NCBI RefSeq assembly: GCF_000226315.1
Contig: NC_016026.1
Coordinates: 992,001 to 1,056,000 of the forward strand
Length of the DNA stretch: 64,000 bases
DNA from: Micavibrio aeruginosavorus ARL-13
GTDB lineage: Bacteria; Pseudomonadota; Alphaproteobacteria; Micavibrionales; Micavibrionaceae
Reading direction: 5' to 3'
Under the pieces are notes generated by a model that did not search any database, had not been told where the DNA came from, and was given only the letters and a program-made list of their open reading frames with translations. Positions 53,705 to 63,862 of this stretch are shown piece after piece. How positions within the stretch are numbered: position 1 is the first letter of the stretch; the number at the start of each line of letters is the position of its first letter. The position numbers and the translations under genes were made by a program.

Positions 53705-53929
53705 TTAAATTTCACGTTCCATGATGGTCAGGAACGCTTCGCGTTTGAAGAACAGCAGCTCGCGGCGTGTTTCCCGTTCCATCGTAATCACCTTCCACCC
53801 CTCGGCGGCGTTTTTATTCAGGAAGTCGGTGTAACGCACCGGGTCCACGCGTGATCCACCCAAAAAGATGGAGCCGAGCAGAGGTTCGCGGTAAATGGCG
53901 ACCTTGTATTCGTATTTATGCTTCGTCAT
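53705..53929 (-). CDS. DUF4177-like small protein
   Basis: 74-residue protein with the DUF4177 pattern: YEYKVAIY at the start, then [17 protein letters not shown] and a closing LLFFKRE strand. The family is widespread and of unknown function. It overlaps the end of gatB by 4 bases. Confidence 0.78.
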   Translation of the reverse strand: MTKHKYEYKVAIYREPLLGSIFLGGSRVDPVRYTDFLNKNAAEGWKVITMERETRRELLFFKREAFLTIMEREI

Positions 53930-55380
53930 GACAGCTTTTTCTTCAGCAGTTCGTTGGCCATGCCCGGGTTCACTTTGCCCTGGGATTTCTTCATCACCTG
54001 ACCGACCAGGAAGCCGAAGACCTTTTCATTGCCGCCTTTATAATCGGCGACAATTTGCGGGTTTTCGTTCAACACTTCTTCCACGATTTTTTCAATCGCG
54101 CCGGTGTCGGTAACCTGTTTCAGGCCCTTGGTTTCGATGATGGTGTCTGCGTCTTTGCCTGATGCGTACATTTCGGCGAACACGTCCTTGGCGATTTTGC
54201 CGCTGATCGTGTTATCGGTGATGCGTTCAATCATCAAGCCCAGCATGGCGGCGGTGACGGGGCTTTCGCTGATCGTCTTGCCATCCTTGTTCAAAATGCC
54301 CAGCAGTTCGTTTAAGACCCAGTTGGCGGCCAGTTTCGCATCACGGCCCTTCGCTGCGGTTTCGTAATAATCCGCACGGGCGCGTTCCGCGATCAATACA
54401 CTGGCGTCATACGCGGACAGACCATAGGAATCCATGAAGCGGTGTTTCTTCTGGTCCGGCAATTCCGGCAGGGTGGCCTTGATCTTCTCAACCCAGTCGG
54501 ATTTCAGGTTGAGGGGCAACAGGTCTGGATCCGGGAAGTAACGGTAATCATGTGCTTCTTCTTTGGAACGCATGGACCGTGTTTCGCCCTTGGATGGGTC
54601 CCACAGGCGGGTTTCTTGTTTAATAGATCCGCCACCTTCGATGATTTCGATCTGGCGTCCGGCTTCATATTCAATCGCCATTTGAACGGCCTTCAGCGAG
54701 TTCACGTTCTTGATCTCGCAACGGGTGCCCAGTTCCTTCACGCCCAGACGACGCACCGATACGTTCACGTCGGCGCGCATGGAGCCTTCTTCCATGTTGC
54801 CATCGCATGTGCCGAGATAGCGCAGAACCATACGCAGTTTCGACAGATAGGCGGTGGCCTCATCCGCGCCGCGAATATCCGGTTCGGATACAATTTCCAT
54901 CAGGGCGCAACCGGAACGGTTCAAATCGACGAAGGATTTTTGCGGGTGCTGGTCGTGCAGGGATTTGCCGGCATCCTGTTCCAAATGCAGGCGGGTAATG
55001 CCAATGGTTTTCACCGTGCCGTCCGGCAGGTCGATTTCAATTTCGCCCTTGCCCACGATTGGGTGCAGGAATTGTGAAATCTGATAGCCCTGCGGCAGGT
55101 CGGGGTAGAAATAGTTTTTGCGTTCAAACACGGATGTCATGTTGATCTGCGCGTTCAGGCCCAGACCCGTGCGCACGGCCTGTTCAACACAATATTCGTT
55201 CAGAACGGGCAGCATGCCCGGCATGGCGGCGTCCACCATGCTGACCTGGCTGTTCGGGGCGGCGCCGAATGTCGCGGATGAACCCGAAAACAATTTGGAA
55301 TTGGCGGTCACCTGGGCGTGGACTTCCATGCCGATGACGATTTCCCAAACGCCTGTATCCGTTTTAATTGTCTGTGCCAT
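53926..55380 (-). CDS. gatB: Aspartyl/glutamyl-tRNA amidotransferase subunit B
   Basis: 484-residue subunit that activates misacylated Glu-tRNA(Gln) or Asp-tRNA(Asn) and receives ammonia from Gat[15 protein letters not shown], the [11 protein letters not shown] segment, [17 protein letters not shown] and [13 protein letters not shown] are typical. The C-terminal YqeY/tail domain ends in [16 protein letters not shown]. gatC and gatA lie upstream, separated from gatB by an unrelated gene. Confidence 0.96.
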   Translation of the reverse strand: MAQTIKTDTGVWEIVIGMEVHAQVTANSKLFSGSSATFGAAPNSQVSMVDAAMPGMLPVLNEYCVEQAVRTGLGLNAQINMTSVFERKNYFYPDLPQGYQISQFLHPIVGKGEIEIDLPDGTVKTIGITRLHLEQDAGKSLHDQHPQKSFVDLNRSGCALMEIVSEPDIRGADEATAYLSKLRMVLRYLGTCDGNMEEGSMRADVNVSVRRLGVKELGTRCEIKNVNSLKAVQMAIEYEAGRQIEIIEGGGSIKQETRLWDPSKGETRSMRSKEEAHDYRYFPDPDLLPLNLKSDWVEKIKATLPELPDQKKHRFMDSYGLSAYDASVLIAERARADYYETAAKGRDAKLAANWVLNELLGILNKDGKTISESPVTAAMLGLMIERITDNTISGKIAKDVFAEMYASGKDADTIIETKGLKQVTDTGAIEKIVEEVLNENPQIVADYKGGNEKVFGFLVGQVMKKSQGKVNPGMANELLKKKLS

Positions 55381-55414
55381 TTTCGTTGCTCTCTACTTAG
55401 ATCATCATTAATTG

Positions 55415-56053
55415 TTATTCGCTCGTGCCTTCACGCAGGCAAGAGAAAAGGTTGTTGCTGGCCTGCTGGCGGAATGACGGGCTGCTCATAATCGCGGGCA
55501 GGGGGTCGCGCAGGTCCGGATTGTGGGTCAGAATGTTCCGCATCATCGCTTCGCCGTTTGTTTCCAGATAGGCGGCGGAGCGTTTCGACATGCAACGGCA
55601 CAGCTTCGGCATATCGCGCAAATCAAAATCCATGATTTTCTTGTCGCGCATGCATTCGTTGAACAACAAATCCTGCGCCGCCGTTTGCATGCATGGGCCG
55701 TAAACCTGGGCCTGCATTTTGTGCATTAATTCCCGGCCCAATTTGGTCGGCTTGCCGATAATATCCAGCTCTTCCATGCTGAACCGCGACATCATTTTAA
55801 CCGATGTGCAAGAGCACAACTCGGCCTGGGCCTCGTCACTCATCCGTTGATCGTCGGCGGCCATGCATTGGGCATAGTAGTGATTGGCGCGCTCGGTCGT
55901 AATCGGTGTGCGTGTTTGCGGCGGCAAATCGTCCTGACCCTGCGTTTGTGTCTGGGTTTGGGCGCGGCTTTGCGCCTGTGCCGGTGTTGCCACCGCCACA
56001 AACGCCAGAACCGAAACCATCAAAATCAGGGGCAGGATCAGGACGCGGATCAT
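55415..56053 (-). CDS. Secreted cysteine-rich protein inserted between gatA and gatB
   Basis: 212-residue protein with a signal peptide (LPLILMVSVLAFVAVATPAQA, likely cleavage after AQA) and a Gln/Thr-rich linker. The mature part is helical and contains spaced cysteines (YYAQCMAAD, LCSCTSVKM, GPCMQTA, NECMRDK, LCRCMSKR, FSCLREG), enough for several disulfides in the periplasm. No family recognised. Its start codon overlaps the gatA stop, so it is co-translated with gatA, although function in amidotransfer is unlikely for a secreted protein. Confidence 0.75.
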   Translation of the reverse strand: MIRVLILPLILMVSVLAFVAVATPAQAQSRAQTQTQTQGQDDLPPQTRTPITTERANHYYAQCMAADDQRMSDEAQAELCSCTSVKMMSRFSMEELDIIGKPTKLGRELMHKMQAQVYGPCMQTAAQDLLFNECMRDKKIMDFDLRDMPKLCRCMSKRSAAYLETNGEAMMRNILTHNPDLRDPLPAIMSSPSFRQQASNNLFSCLREGTSE

Positions 56054-57543
56054 TATGCGGCTTTCTTCACAACCATTTGCGGAACGGCGGTGAAGTTCGC
56101 GGCTTTCTCAATCACCTGCGATACGTTCAGAACGGTTTCCTCGTCCCACGGCTTGCCAATGATCTGCAGGCCCAGGGGCAGGCCATCACCGCTCAAACCC
56201 GCCGGAACGGACATGCCCGGCATGCCGGCCAGTGATGCCGGAACGGTGAACACGTCGTTCAGGTACATCTTGATCGGGTCGTCTTCGTTTTCGCCAATGG
56301 CGAACGCGGCGGACGGGGCCGTCGGGGTCAACAGAACGTCGCATTCCTTGTACGCGTTCAGGAAATCCTCCGAAATCAAACGGCGGATTTTCTGGGCCTT
56401 GGTGTAATACGCATCGTAATACCCGGCGGACAGAACATAGGTGCCGATCATGATGCGGCGGCGCACTTCCTCGCCAAAACCTTGCGCACGGGTGTTTTCA
56501 TACACTTCGCGCAAATCTTTGCCTTCGGCGCGCATGCCGTAACGCACGCCATCATAACGGGCGAGGTTGGATGAGCATTCCGCCGGAGCGATAATGTAAT
56601 AGGTCGCCAGCGAATATTTCGTGTGGGGCAGGGAGACATCAACGATCTCCGCGCCTGCATCTTTCAAATACGCTTTGCCTTCATCCCACAATTTTTGAAT
56701 TTCGGCGGGCATACCCTCAACCGCATATTCGCGCGGAATGCCAACTTTCATGCCCTTGACGCTTTTGCCCAGAGCGGCAACGAAGTCCGGCACAGGTTTG
56801 TTGGCGGATGTTGCATCCTTCGGGTCGTGCCCGGCGACGGATTTCAACAGGATCGCGCAATCTTCGGTGTTGCGGGCAAACACGCCCGGCTGGTCCAGCG
56901 AAGACGCAAACGCCACAACGCCCCAGCGGGAGCAACGACCATAGGTTGGTTTAATCCCGGCAATGCCGCAGAAGCTGGCCGGCTGGCGGATGGAACCACC
57001 CGTATCCGTCCCCGTCGCGCCCATGCAGGACCGCGCGGCCACAGCAGCGGATGAACCACCGGACGAACCGCCCGGAACCAGATCAGCATTGTCGCCGTTA
57101 TTGCGTTTCCACGGGCTGATGACGTTGCCGAACGCGCTGGTCGTGTTGGACGATCCCATCGCAAATTCGTCGAGGTTCAGTTTGCCCATGAACACCGCGC
57201 CGTCATTCAGCAATTTGGTCGTGACGGTGGATTCGTAATGCGGCACGAAATTGCCCAGAATTTTGCTGGCCGCCGTGGTGCGGATACCGTTGGTGCAGAA
57301 CAGGTCTTTAATGCCCAGCGGGATACCGTCCAGCGCGCCGTTTTTACCTGCGGCATATCGTGCATCGGATTCCGCGGCCTGTTTCATGGCCACGTCCGGT
57401 GTTTCGGTGATATAGGCGTTCAGGTGGCGGGTGTTCTCCATCACCTTCACATGCGCGGCGGTTAATTCGGTCGCGGTGAATTCTTTGTTTTTCAAGCCGT
57501 CCAGAGCGGAGGCAATGGTCAGATCGGTCAGGGTGCTGCTCAT
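56053..57543 (-). CDS. gatA: Aspartyl/glutamyl-tRNA amidotransferase subunit A
   Basis: 496-residue amidase-signature enzyme that releases ammonia from glutamine. [12 protein letters not shown] carries the catalytic Lys, [13 protein letters not shown] the Ser bridge, and [17 protein letters not shown] the nucleophilic Ser. The ATG at 57543 is used; the upstream TTG is not needed. AAGGA precedes it. It lies 12 bases after gatC. Confidence 0.96.
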   Translation of the reverse strand: MSSTLTDLTIASALDGLKNKEFTATELTAAHVKVMENTRHLNAYITETPDVAMKQAAESDARYAAGKNGALDGIPLGIKDLFCTNGIRTTAASKILGNFVPHYESTVTTKLLNDGAVFMGKLNLDEFAMGSSNTTSAFGNVISPWKRNNGDNADLVPGGSSGGSSAAVAARSCMGATGTDTGGSIRQPASFCGIAGIKPTYGRCSRWGVVAFASSLDQPGVFARNTEDCAILLKSVAGHDPKDATSANKPVPDFVAALGKSVKGMKVGIPREYAVEGMPAEIQKLWDEGKAYLKDAGAEIVDVSLPHTKYSLATYYIIAPAECSSNLARYDGVRYGMRAEGKDLREVYENTRAQGFGEEVRRRIMIGTYVLSAGYYDAYYTKAQKIRRLISEDFLNAYKECDVLLTPTAPSAAFAIGENEDDPIKMYLNDVFTVPASLAGMPGMSVPAGLSGDGLPLGLQIIGKPWDEETVLNVSQVIEKAANFTAVPQMVVKKAA

Positions 57544-57555
57544 AATCTTCAATCC

Positions 57556-57843
57556 TTACTCAACAACTTTGGGAACGACGAAGAAGCCTTCCATGGCTTC
57601 CGGCGCATTGGCCAGCACATCGGACTGGATATCTCCGTCCGTGACCTTGTCCGCGCGCAGTTCCATTTCCATGTTCACCACGCTGGCCAGCGGGGCGACA
57701 TTGTCGGTATTAACTTCGCCCAACTGCTCAACCCATTTCAGCAAACCGCCCAATTGGGGGGCGAGCTTGTCGGCCTGTTCTTCGGTAATGGCCAGACGGG
57801 CGAGGGTGGCGACTTTTTTAACGGTGGCTTTGTCCATCGACAT
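57556..57843 (-). CDS. gatC: Aspartyl/glutamyl-tRNA amidotransferase subunit C
   Basis: 95-residue linker subunit that wraps around GatA and GatB. TVKKVATLARLAITEEQAD and the C-terminal EAMEGFFVVPKVVE block are diagnostic. It begins the gatCAB operon and is divergent from ruvX with a 65-bp gap. Confidence 0.95.
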   Translation of the reverse strand: MSMDKATVKKVATLARLAITEEQADKLAPQLGGLLKWVEQLGEVNTDNVAPLASVVNMEMELRADKVTDGDIQSDVLANAPEAMEGFFVVPKVVE

Positions 57844-57908
57844 GCTTGTGAATCCTCTCAGAAATGCTTAGATTTTGTATACTTCCCAGCCACAGGACGC
57901 AAGCCCAG

Positions 57909-58397
57909 ATGCCAGCAGAAACCCTCGAAAAAATCGCCGGAACCCGGCCCCGCAACGTCCGTCTGATGGGGCTGGATCTGGGGACAAAAACCATCGGGGT
58001 GGCCATTTCGGACTCGGCCCATTCCATCGCCACCCCGGTCCGGGTGGTGCAGCGGACCAAATTCACGCGTGATATCGTCGAATTGGGCAAGATTATCCGC
58101 GATTATGACATCGGTGGATATGTCTTGGGATATCCCCTGAACATGGACGGAACCATGGGCCCACGGTGCGATGCCGTGCAATCCTTCGCCGCCGAAATGC
58201 TCAACCACCCCGACATTTTCGGGCCCAAGCCATGGATCGCCCTGTGGGATGAACGCCTGTCCACCGCCGCCATGACCGATTTTCTGATCGATACTGTGGA
58301 TATCTCAAGAACAAAGCGAAAACAGGTGATTGATAAGCTGGCGGCCCAATACATTCTGCAAGGGGCTTTGGACTTTATACAGGCTGCGGACCTTTAG
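57909..58397 (+). CDS. ruvX: Putative pre-16S rRNA nuclease / Holliday junction resolvase-like, YqgF family
   Basis: 162-residue RNase-H-fold protein. LMGLDLGTKTIGVAISD carries the first catalytic Asp, and WDERLSTAA the Glu-containing motif. By family knowledge it trims the 5' end of 16S rRNA. The ATG at 57909 is the conventional start. Its 3' end overlaps a small convergent gene by 23 bases. Confidence 0.92.
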   Translation: MPAETLEKIAGTRPRNVRLMGLDLGTKTIGVAISDSAHSIATPVRVVQRTKFTRDIVELGKIIRDYDIGGYVLGYPLNMDGTMGPRCDAVQSFAAEMLNHPDIFGPKPWIALWDERLSTAAMTDFLIDTVDISRTKRKQVIDKLAAQYILQGALDFIQAADL

Positions 58398-58674
58398 TCG
58401 ACAGGCACTCATACGCCTGCAAAACCAGCTTTACGTGGTCCTGTGCGTTCCAGACCTGTTGAATATGCGCGCCTTGGCTGTTGTGACGATCCCAAGCGTC
58501 GCGCAGGTCGCGTTCCGCGCGGTCATAAACCCGGCAAAAAGCCAGCAGCAAATCGGACGGGTTGGCCGCCGTTTTCTGGTCAATGTCCAGAACAGCGTGA
58601 TGGTTCGGCGCGGCGGCTTTATCCGCTGCCGGGGTGTCTTTGGTTGCGTGTTGGGCCTGAATTTTGCGGCTCAT
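58375..58674 (-). CDS. Hypothetical small protein
   Basis: 99-residue polar protein with an Ala-rich N-terminal half and a helical, charged C-terminal half (AFCRVYDRAERDLRDAWDRH). No family recognised and the ribosome site is weak. The tail-to-tail overlap with ruvX and the consistent codon use support it moderately. Confidence 0.5.
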   Translation of the reverse strand: MSRKIQAQHATKDTPAADKAAAPNHHAVLDIDQKTAANPSDLLLAFCRVYDRAERDLRDAWDRHNSQGAHIQQVWNAQDHVKLVLQAYECLSTKGPQPV

Positions 58675-58805
58675 CTTTGGCTCCGTATCGAATGAATTTC
58701 GCGGGGACGTAGCCGATTTCGGGACAAACGCGCAAGAATAATCGTATGGAGGTCCGAGCTTGTGCCTATTAGGTTATTAGGTGCGGGCTAAAACACCCCC
58801 TCAAC

Positions 58806-58889
58806 TGTCATTCCCGCGAAAGCGGGAATCCAGTGGCATGGGCACAATTGATCCCGGTCTTCTGGATTCCCGCTTTCGCGGGAATGACA
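58806..58889. repeat. Perfect 28-bp inverted repeat made of REP-like palindromes
   Basis: Arms 58806-58833 and 58862-58889 are exact complements, each containing TTCCCGC-GAAA-GCGGGAA. The 28-base spacer is not symmetric. This GTCATTCCCGCG...GGGAATCCAG type is a common intergenic repeat in proteobacteria. Confidence 0.92.
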
Positions 58890-58910
58890 ATAGTGTTGCG
58901 GGATAATGCT

Positions 58911-59678
58911 TTAAGCATCCTGCCCAAAACGCATTAGGCTATGCCCATTCTTCTGCATCCAGTCATAGCCGAAATCAAAATCATCGCTCAGTTTTTCGCA
59001 TTGCGTCCAAAATCGCTGGCTGTGGTCCATGACTTTCAGGTGGGCGACTTCGTGGGCAATGACGTAGTCCATGGCCAGTGACGGAGCGAAGATTAGGCGC
59101 CAGGAAAAGGACATTTTGCCATCCTCGGAGCAACTGCCCCAGCGGCTGCGCGTGTCGCGGACGGTGATGGATTGGATTTTTTTGTTACGATCAATCTGCT
59201 TGGCTTTTTCATGTGCCATCTCGGTGATCGCGTCGCTGGCCAGTTGGCGCAGGAAGCGCTTGATGCGCGGGGCCACGTCTTCCTTGTTCGTTTTAACGAT
59301 CAAGGTGCGCGGTTTCAATTCGATATCCGTCATTTTTAATTTGGGGTCATAATGAATGTGCAGCGTGACATTGTGGCCCATGATGGGCAGAACGGCACCA
59401 TCCACAAACGGAACCGGTTCCGGCAAATCTTCCAACCGTTTTTCAACCCATAATTTATTCTGGCGTGCGAAATCCAGCGCGCGTTCCATGCTGGCGCGGT
59501 GCGGGACGATCAAATGCACAACGCGCGCGGCCGGGTCCAGCCGCAAGGCCATGCGGCGGGCGCGTTTGCTGACGGTCAGGCGCAGGCAGGGGTGAATGCT
59601 GTTCACGGCCTGTTGCGCTTTGGCAAGGGCGTCCTTGTCACGGTTTTTTCCGCCTTTGGTTGATGTTGTCCGGACCAT
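58911..59678 (-). CDS. YgjP-like zinc metalloprotease family protein (DUF45)
   Basis: 255-residue SprT/YgjP-like protein. The zinc site is in VIAHEVAHLKVMDHSQRFW (HExxH followed by a downstream His). RDTRSRWGSCSEDGKMSFSWRL is the highly conserved DUF45 block. I chose the ATG at 59678, with AAAGGG upstream. Substrate unknown; a gene of this family is often next to YqgF or PHA genes only by chance. Confidence 0.87.
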   Translation of the reverse strand: MVRTTSTKGGKNRDKDALAKAQQAVNSIHPCLRLTVSKRARRMALRLDPAARVVHLIVPHRASMERALDFARQNKLWVEKRLEDLPEPVPFVDGAVLPIMGHNVTLHIHYDPKLKMTDIELKPRTLIVKTNKEDVAPRIKRFLRQLASDAITEMAHEKAKQIDRNKKIQSITVRDTRSRWGSCSEDGKMSFSWRLIFAPSLAMDYVIAHEVAHLKVMDHSQRFWTQCEKLSDDFDFGYDWMQKNGHSLMRFGQDA

Positions 59679-59839
59679 CCTAGCCCGACCCTTTCGTCTG
59701 TTACAAAGAATAAATATATGGGATAAGCCCGGCGGGATTCCAGGTGCGGCACCCATTGAAAAACGGGGCCGTTTAAACCGGAGCCAGAGGGGTTACACCA
59801 CACTCATCAGCCCCGGCCGGAAACCTTTTCGGGGCTAAA

Positions 59840-61225
59840 CTATTCCGCGGCTTCCGCCGTTTTTTCGGATTTTTTCGCCTTCGCGCTGCGGGCGCGGACG
59901 GCGTCGATCCCGTGAACCCTGACGTCCCAATGCGTTGGGGCGATGTCCGGTATTTTTTTCAAATCATCGGACGGGATCGGATCGCGTTTTGAATCATGGG
60001 CGCGCATGAAATGCCGAATGCGCGGCATAATCAATGTGCGCCAGCGGCTGCCGTTGAAAATGCCGTAATGGCCGACATTTTCCTGGAAATGGTGGAATTG
60101 TTTTTCCGCGGGCAGGTTGGTGGCAATCACGTGTGCCGCCGTGGTCTGGCCGTGCGCGGAAATATCGTCCAATTCCCCCTCGATGGTCAGCAGGGCGGTC
60201 TTGCGAATGGCGGATGGATCAACGCGGTGGACGCGCCCACTCAGCGGGTCTTTCCATGTCATTTCGCCCTTGGGCAAGGCATGTTTCTGGAACACGGTTT
60301 CCACGGTTTGCAGATAGAAATCCGCATCCATATCCATCACGGCCAGATATTCGTCATAGAAATCACGGTGGCGTTCGGCGGATTCACCGTCACCCTGGAC
60401 CAGATGGTTATAAAACTCGACGTGCGACCCGACATGGCGGTCCAAATTCATCGACATGAATCCGCTCAGTTGCAGGAAGCCGGGGTAAACGCGGCGATGC
60501 GCGCCGGGGTAGTAGAACGGCACCGGCGACACAACGGTTTTTTCAAACCAGCTTAACGGGCGTTCTTCGGCCAGTTCGGTGACAGCGGTTTTGGATACGC
60601 GCGTATCAATCGGCCCGCCCATCAATGTCATGCTGAGCGGTGTATTTGGGTCCTCATCCGCTTCCATCAAAGCGACGGCGGCAAAGACGGGCACGGCGGG
60701 TTGGCGTACGGCCACCACATGCACATCCGGGCCCAGCAGGGTCAGGAATTCGCGCACATAGGCGATATAGCTGTCCAGATCAAAGCGACCTTCGGCCAAC
60801 GGCACCTGCCGCGCGTCTTTCCAGTCGGTGATGTACACATCATGGTGTGGCAACAACGCTTCGACCGTACCGCGGAGCAGGGTGGCGTAGTGGCCGGACA
60901 TCGGCGCCACAATCAACACGCGCGGATCATCGCGGCGTTCCATGCGGCGGAAATGGATCAGGTTACAGAACGGGCGTTCGGACACGATGTGTTCCAACAC
61001 ATCAACCGTGCGGCCATCAATCTGTGTGGTCTTCAAACCGAATTCCGGTTTTGCAAATTTGCGCGTGGATCGTTCAAACAATTCCGCCCCGGCGGCAATG
61101 GTTCGGCCCAGTGGCGTGTAGGACAATGGATTGTTTGGGTTGGCCCATGCGTTACGGGTCATCTCTGCCGTCAGGCGGGCAGGGGTCATAAACGCATGAT
61201 GAATATCGAACAGGTGATAAAGCAC
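59840..61225 (-). CDS. phaZ: Intracellular PHB depolymerase-like protein, nucleophile Cys replaced by Arg
   Basis: 461-residue member of the PhaZ (poly-3-hydroxybutyrate depolymerase, intracellular) family. MLYHLFDIHHAFMTPARL is the usual opening. The nucleophile box normally reads AVCQPxVPV; here it is AVRQPAVPV with Arg174. The Asp in GELDDISAHGQT and the His in VGHYGIFNGSRW are intact. The change needs only TGC to CGC. The protein may be inactive, may use another residue, or the base may be an error. A Lys/Ala-rich tail follows the fold. phaC lies at 37443-39293. Confidence 0.85.
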   Translation of the reverse strand: MLYHLFDIHHAFMTPARLTAEMTRNAWANPNNPLSYTPLGRTIAAGAELFERSTRKFAKPEFGLKTTQIDGRTVDVLEHIVSERPFCNLIHFRRMERRDDPRVLIVAPMSGHYATLLRGTVEALLPHHDVYITDWKDARQVPLAEGRFDLDSYIAYVREFLTLLGPDVHVVAVRQPAVPVFAAVALMEADEDPNTPLSMTLMGGPIDTRVSKTAVTELAEERPLSWFEKTVVSPVPFYYPGAHRRVYPGFLQLSGFMSMNLDRHVGSHVEFYNHLVQGDGESAERHRDFYDEYLAVMDMDADFYLQTVETVFQKHALPKGEMTWKDPLSGRVHRVDPSAIRKTALLTIEGELDDISAHGQTTAAHVIATNLPAEKQFHHFQENVGHYGIFNGSRWRTLIMPRIRHFMRAHDSKRDPIPSDDLKKIPDIAPTHWDVRVHGIDAVRARSAKAKKSEKTAEAAE

Positions 61226-61397
61226 TCTTTACACTCACACAATTGGGGAACGCGGTTCACAAACACTATCACTATTATACGCCGCAAATGGTTAAATTGT
61301 GCAATACAACATAAAATTCGTATCAAATGGCCGAACATATTGACAAGGAACGCTTTTTTCTTTACATAACCGCCTCCTTTTCAGGGAAGGGGACCCT

Positions 61398-62366
61398 ATG
61401 CTGTTTATTGGTGATTTGGTTGTTGATTGCACCGCCCGGGTAACTGAGGGCGACCTGGCCCGCTGGGGGCTGGTCAAAGGTCGCCGCAAAACGGTGGACC
61501 CGGCCTTTATCAACAACCTTCTGACCCAGATCGAAGACCGCACCTTCTGCGGCGGGGGCTCCACGGGCAATACGGCGTTTGCCTATGCCGGGCTAGGCGG
61601 ACAGGGCACATACCTCACCGCCATGGCGTCGGATGATTATGCTGACCTGTCTTTGCGTGAATTAAAATCCGTCGGGTTGGACGTGTTAATCAACGGCGCT
61701 CCGGTTCCCGGATCATACAGCAATATCTGTCTGTGCCTCGTCACGCCGGATGGGGAACGCACCATGCTGATGGGGGTGGAAACATGCTTCTGCAGTATTC
61801 CATTCATCCTTGAAACGTTACAGACCCAGGATCATCCCGCTATTTTTATGACCGCCTATTCTACGGAAGGATTCGGCATTGATGGATTTCGCCAGATCGC
61901 GGAAACCGCTTTAAAAACAGGCAAAAACGTTTATCTGTCGCTGTCAAATCCTGTGCTGGCCGCCAATCACCGTGATGCGTGGATCGACCTGATGCGCGCG
62001 GGCGTGTCGGTGTTCAGCAATCAGGGGGAATTTTCTCCGCTGTTGGATGGGCAGCCTGCGCACACTTTGCAAAACGTTTTATCCGGCGATGCGTTTGCCG
62101 CGATGACGGACGGTGAACATGGCGCGCATATTGTGACCATCAATGACGTGATGCAAACGCCTGCTGTTCCCGTGACGGATGTGAAGAACACAACCGGGGC
62201 CGGGGATCATTACGCCGCCGGATTTCTGTTTGCGCTGTCTCAGGGTATGGATCTGGCCGAATGCGCCCGGTTTGCCGCGCAGCTGGCGGCCCGTAAAGTG
62301 GCCGCGCCCGCCAGCCGTCTGGAAAAAGATGTGCTGGCCAGATTTGTGGCGGCGGTTGCGGCCTGA
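61398..62366 (+). CDS. PfkB-family carbohydrate/nucleoside kinase
   Basis: 322-residue ribokinase-fold enzyme. GGGSTGNTAFAYAGLGGQGTYLTAM is the first PfkB signature region and NTTGAGDHYAAGFLFAL the second, with the catalytic Asp. The pattern is closest to adenosine- or nucleoside-type kinases seen in alphaproteobacteria. The substrate is not certain. It is monocistronic, 141 bases upstream of the FAD oxidoreductase gene. Confidence 0.87.
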   Translation: MLFIGDLVVDCTARVTEGDLARWGLVKGRRKTVDPAFINNLLTQIEDRTFCGGGSTGNTAFAYAGLGGQGTYLTAMASDDYADLSLRELKSVGLDVLINGAPVPGSYSNICLCLVTPDGERTMLMGVETCFCSIPFILETLQTQDHPAIFMTAYSTEGFGIDGFRQIAETALKTGKNVYLSLSNPVLAANHRDAWIDLMRAGVSVFSNQGEFSPLLDGQPAHTLQNVLSGDAFAAMTDGEHGAHIVTINDVMQTPAVPVTDVKNTTGAGDHYAAGFLFALSQGMDLAECARFAAQLAARKVAAPASRLEKDVLARFVAAVAA

Positions 62367-62507
62367 ATTTAATATATAAAACAATATCTTGCGTGATGCC
62401 TTCGCACCGTGCAGGTGCAGCAGGGCTTTTTCTTTAAACGGACCAAGCGCCGGATTAAACTCCCCTTCCGCTGAATGCGGGTACAATAATAAAGGGAGTT
62501 TCAAATC

Positions 62508-63803
62508 ATGCTGATGCGCAAGCCAACCGATTATATCGATACCTATTACCGCGACACCATGCAGGGTGCCCGCGCGTATGATCCGCTGGTTGATAAAATT
62601 CAGGCGGATGTGTGCGTGATTGGTGGTGGTCTGGCGGGACTGAACACGGCGCTTGGTTTGGTTGAACGGGGCCGTGGTGCCGTGGTAATCGAAGCCGCAC
62701 GCATCGGCTGGGGCGCGTCGGGCCGCAATGGTGGTTTCGTCGCCAAGGGCTATGCCCGCGATTTATCCAGCTTGAAAAAGAAAGTCGGGCTGGATCATGC
62801 CCGCGCCTTGGTCAATTTAACCAAGGATGCGCGCGCGATGATCAAACAACGCATCAATGATTTGAATATCCCCTGTGGCCCGCTGCGTCCCGGTGTTTTG
62901 ACCGTGTCATGGAAAGACAATCCCGATGCGGTGCGGGCCATCGTCGATGACATGAATGATTCATACGATCTGGGCTTTGAATTCTGGGGCACGAACAAGG
63001 TGCGCGAACAATGCCACACCGATAAATATTTCGACGGCGTGTATTCCCCGGGTGACTTTCAATTCCATCCGCTAACCTATGTCCAGGGTTTGGCCAGCAC
63101 GATCGTGTCCAAAGGTGGCCAGATTTACGAGGGATCCAAAGCAACAAAAATCACCCAGATGCCATCAGGCCGCTGGCGGATCGAGGTCGGCAGCGGTGGC
63201 GTGATTGAGGCCGAACACGTTGTTTTGTGCTGTTCCATCTATGTTGATGGATTGGATAAACGTCTGCGCAATGCGGCGTTTCCGGTGCGCACCTATGTGA
63301 TGGTAACGGAACCCGTTGATCCGGCGGATTTGAAAGCCTCAATCGATACCGAACACGCCATCTACGATATGCGCTTCGCCAGTGATTATTACCGTGTGTT
63401 GCCCGATAATCGCATCATGTGGGGTGGCCGCGTCAGCGTGGGCCGTGATCCGGCGAAGATTGCCGAACTTCTGCACGGCGACATGCTGAAGGTTTATCCG
63501 CAATTGCGCGGCAAGGTGAAAACCGAATATGGCTGGTCCGGTGATCTGTGCTACGCCCCGCACAAAATGCCGCAAATCGGCCAACTGGCCCCGAATTACT
63601 GGTACGCCACCTGCTTCGGCGGCCACGGCCTGGCCCCAACCACAGTAGGCGGCGAAATGATCGCGGGCGCGATTGCGGACAAAGACGACCGCTACAAACT
63701 CTTCTCCCCCTTCGGCCTGAACTTCGCGGGCGGTCCGCTGGCTCCGTATATCGCGCAGAGCGTGTACTGGTGGTGGCGCGCGCGGGATTATATTGGGGGG
63801 TAA
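62508..63803 (+). CDS. FAD-dependent amine/amino-acid oxidoreductase (DAO/PuuB-like)
   Basis: 431-residue flavoprotein. ADVCVIGGGLAGLNTALGL binds FAD, and WGASGRNGGFVAKGYA is typical of gamma-glutamylputrescine oxidase and related amine oxidases. The C-terminal ATCFGGHGLAPTTVGGEMIAGAI closes the FAD site. GGAGTTTCAAATC precedes the ATG. Substrate unassigned. Confidence 0.88.
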   Translation: MLMRKPTDYIDTYYRDTMQGARAYDPLVDKIQADVCVIGGGLAGLNTALGLVERGRGAVVIEAARIGWGASGRNGGFVAKGYARDLSSLKKKVGLDHARALVNLTKDARAMIKQRINDLNIPCGPLRPGVLTVSWKDNPDAVRAIVDDMNDSYDLGFEFWGTNKVREQCHTDKYFDGVYSPGDFQFHPLTYVQGLASTIVSKGGQIYEGSKATKITQMPSGRWRIEVGSGGVIEAEHVVLCCSIYVDGLDKRLRNAAFPVRTYVMVTEPVDPADLKASIDTEHAIYDMRFASDYYRVLPDNRIMWGGRVSVGRDPAKIAELLHGDMLKVYPQLRGKVKTEYGWSGDLCYAPHKMPQIGQLAPNYWYATCFGGHGLAPTTVGGEMIAGAIADKDDRYKLFSPFGLNFAGGPLAPYIAQSVYWWWRARDYIGG

Positions 63804-63827
63804 TAAGTTCCGTTGGAGTGATTTAAA

Positions 63828-63862
63828 AGCTCTGTAGGCTTTCATGCCTACGGGGCTTTTTT
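63828..63862. terminator. Terminator after the FAD oxidoreductase gene
   Basis: 12-bp stem with two G-T pairs (63828-63839 with 63846-63857) followed by T6. It also lies at the end of the minus-strand partial frame beyond it. Confidence 0.88.
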
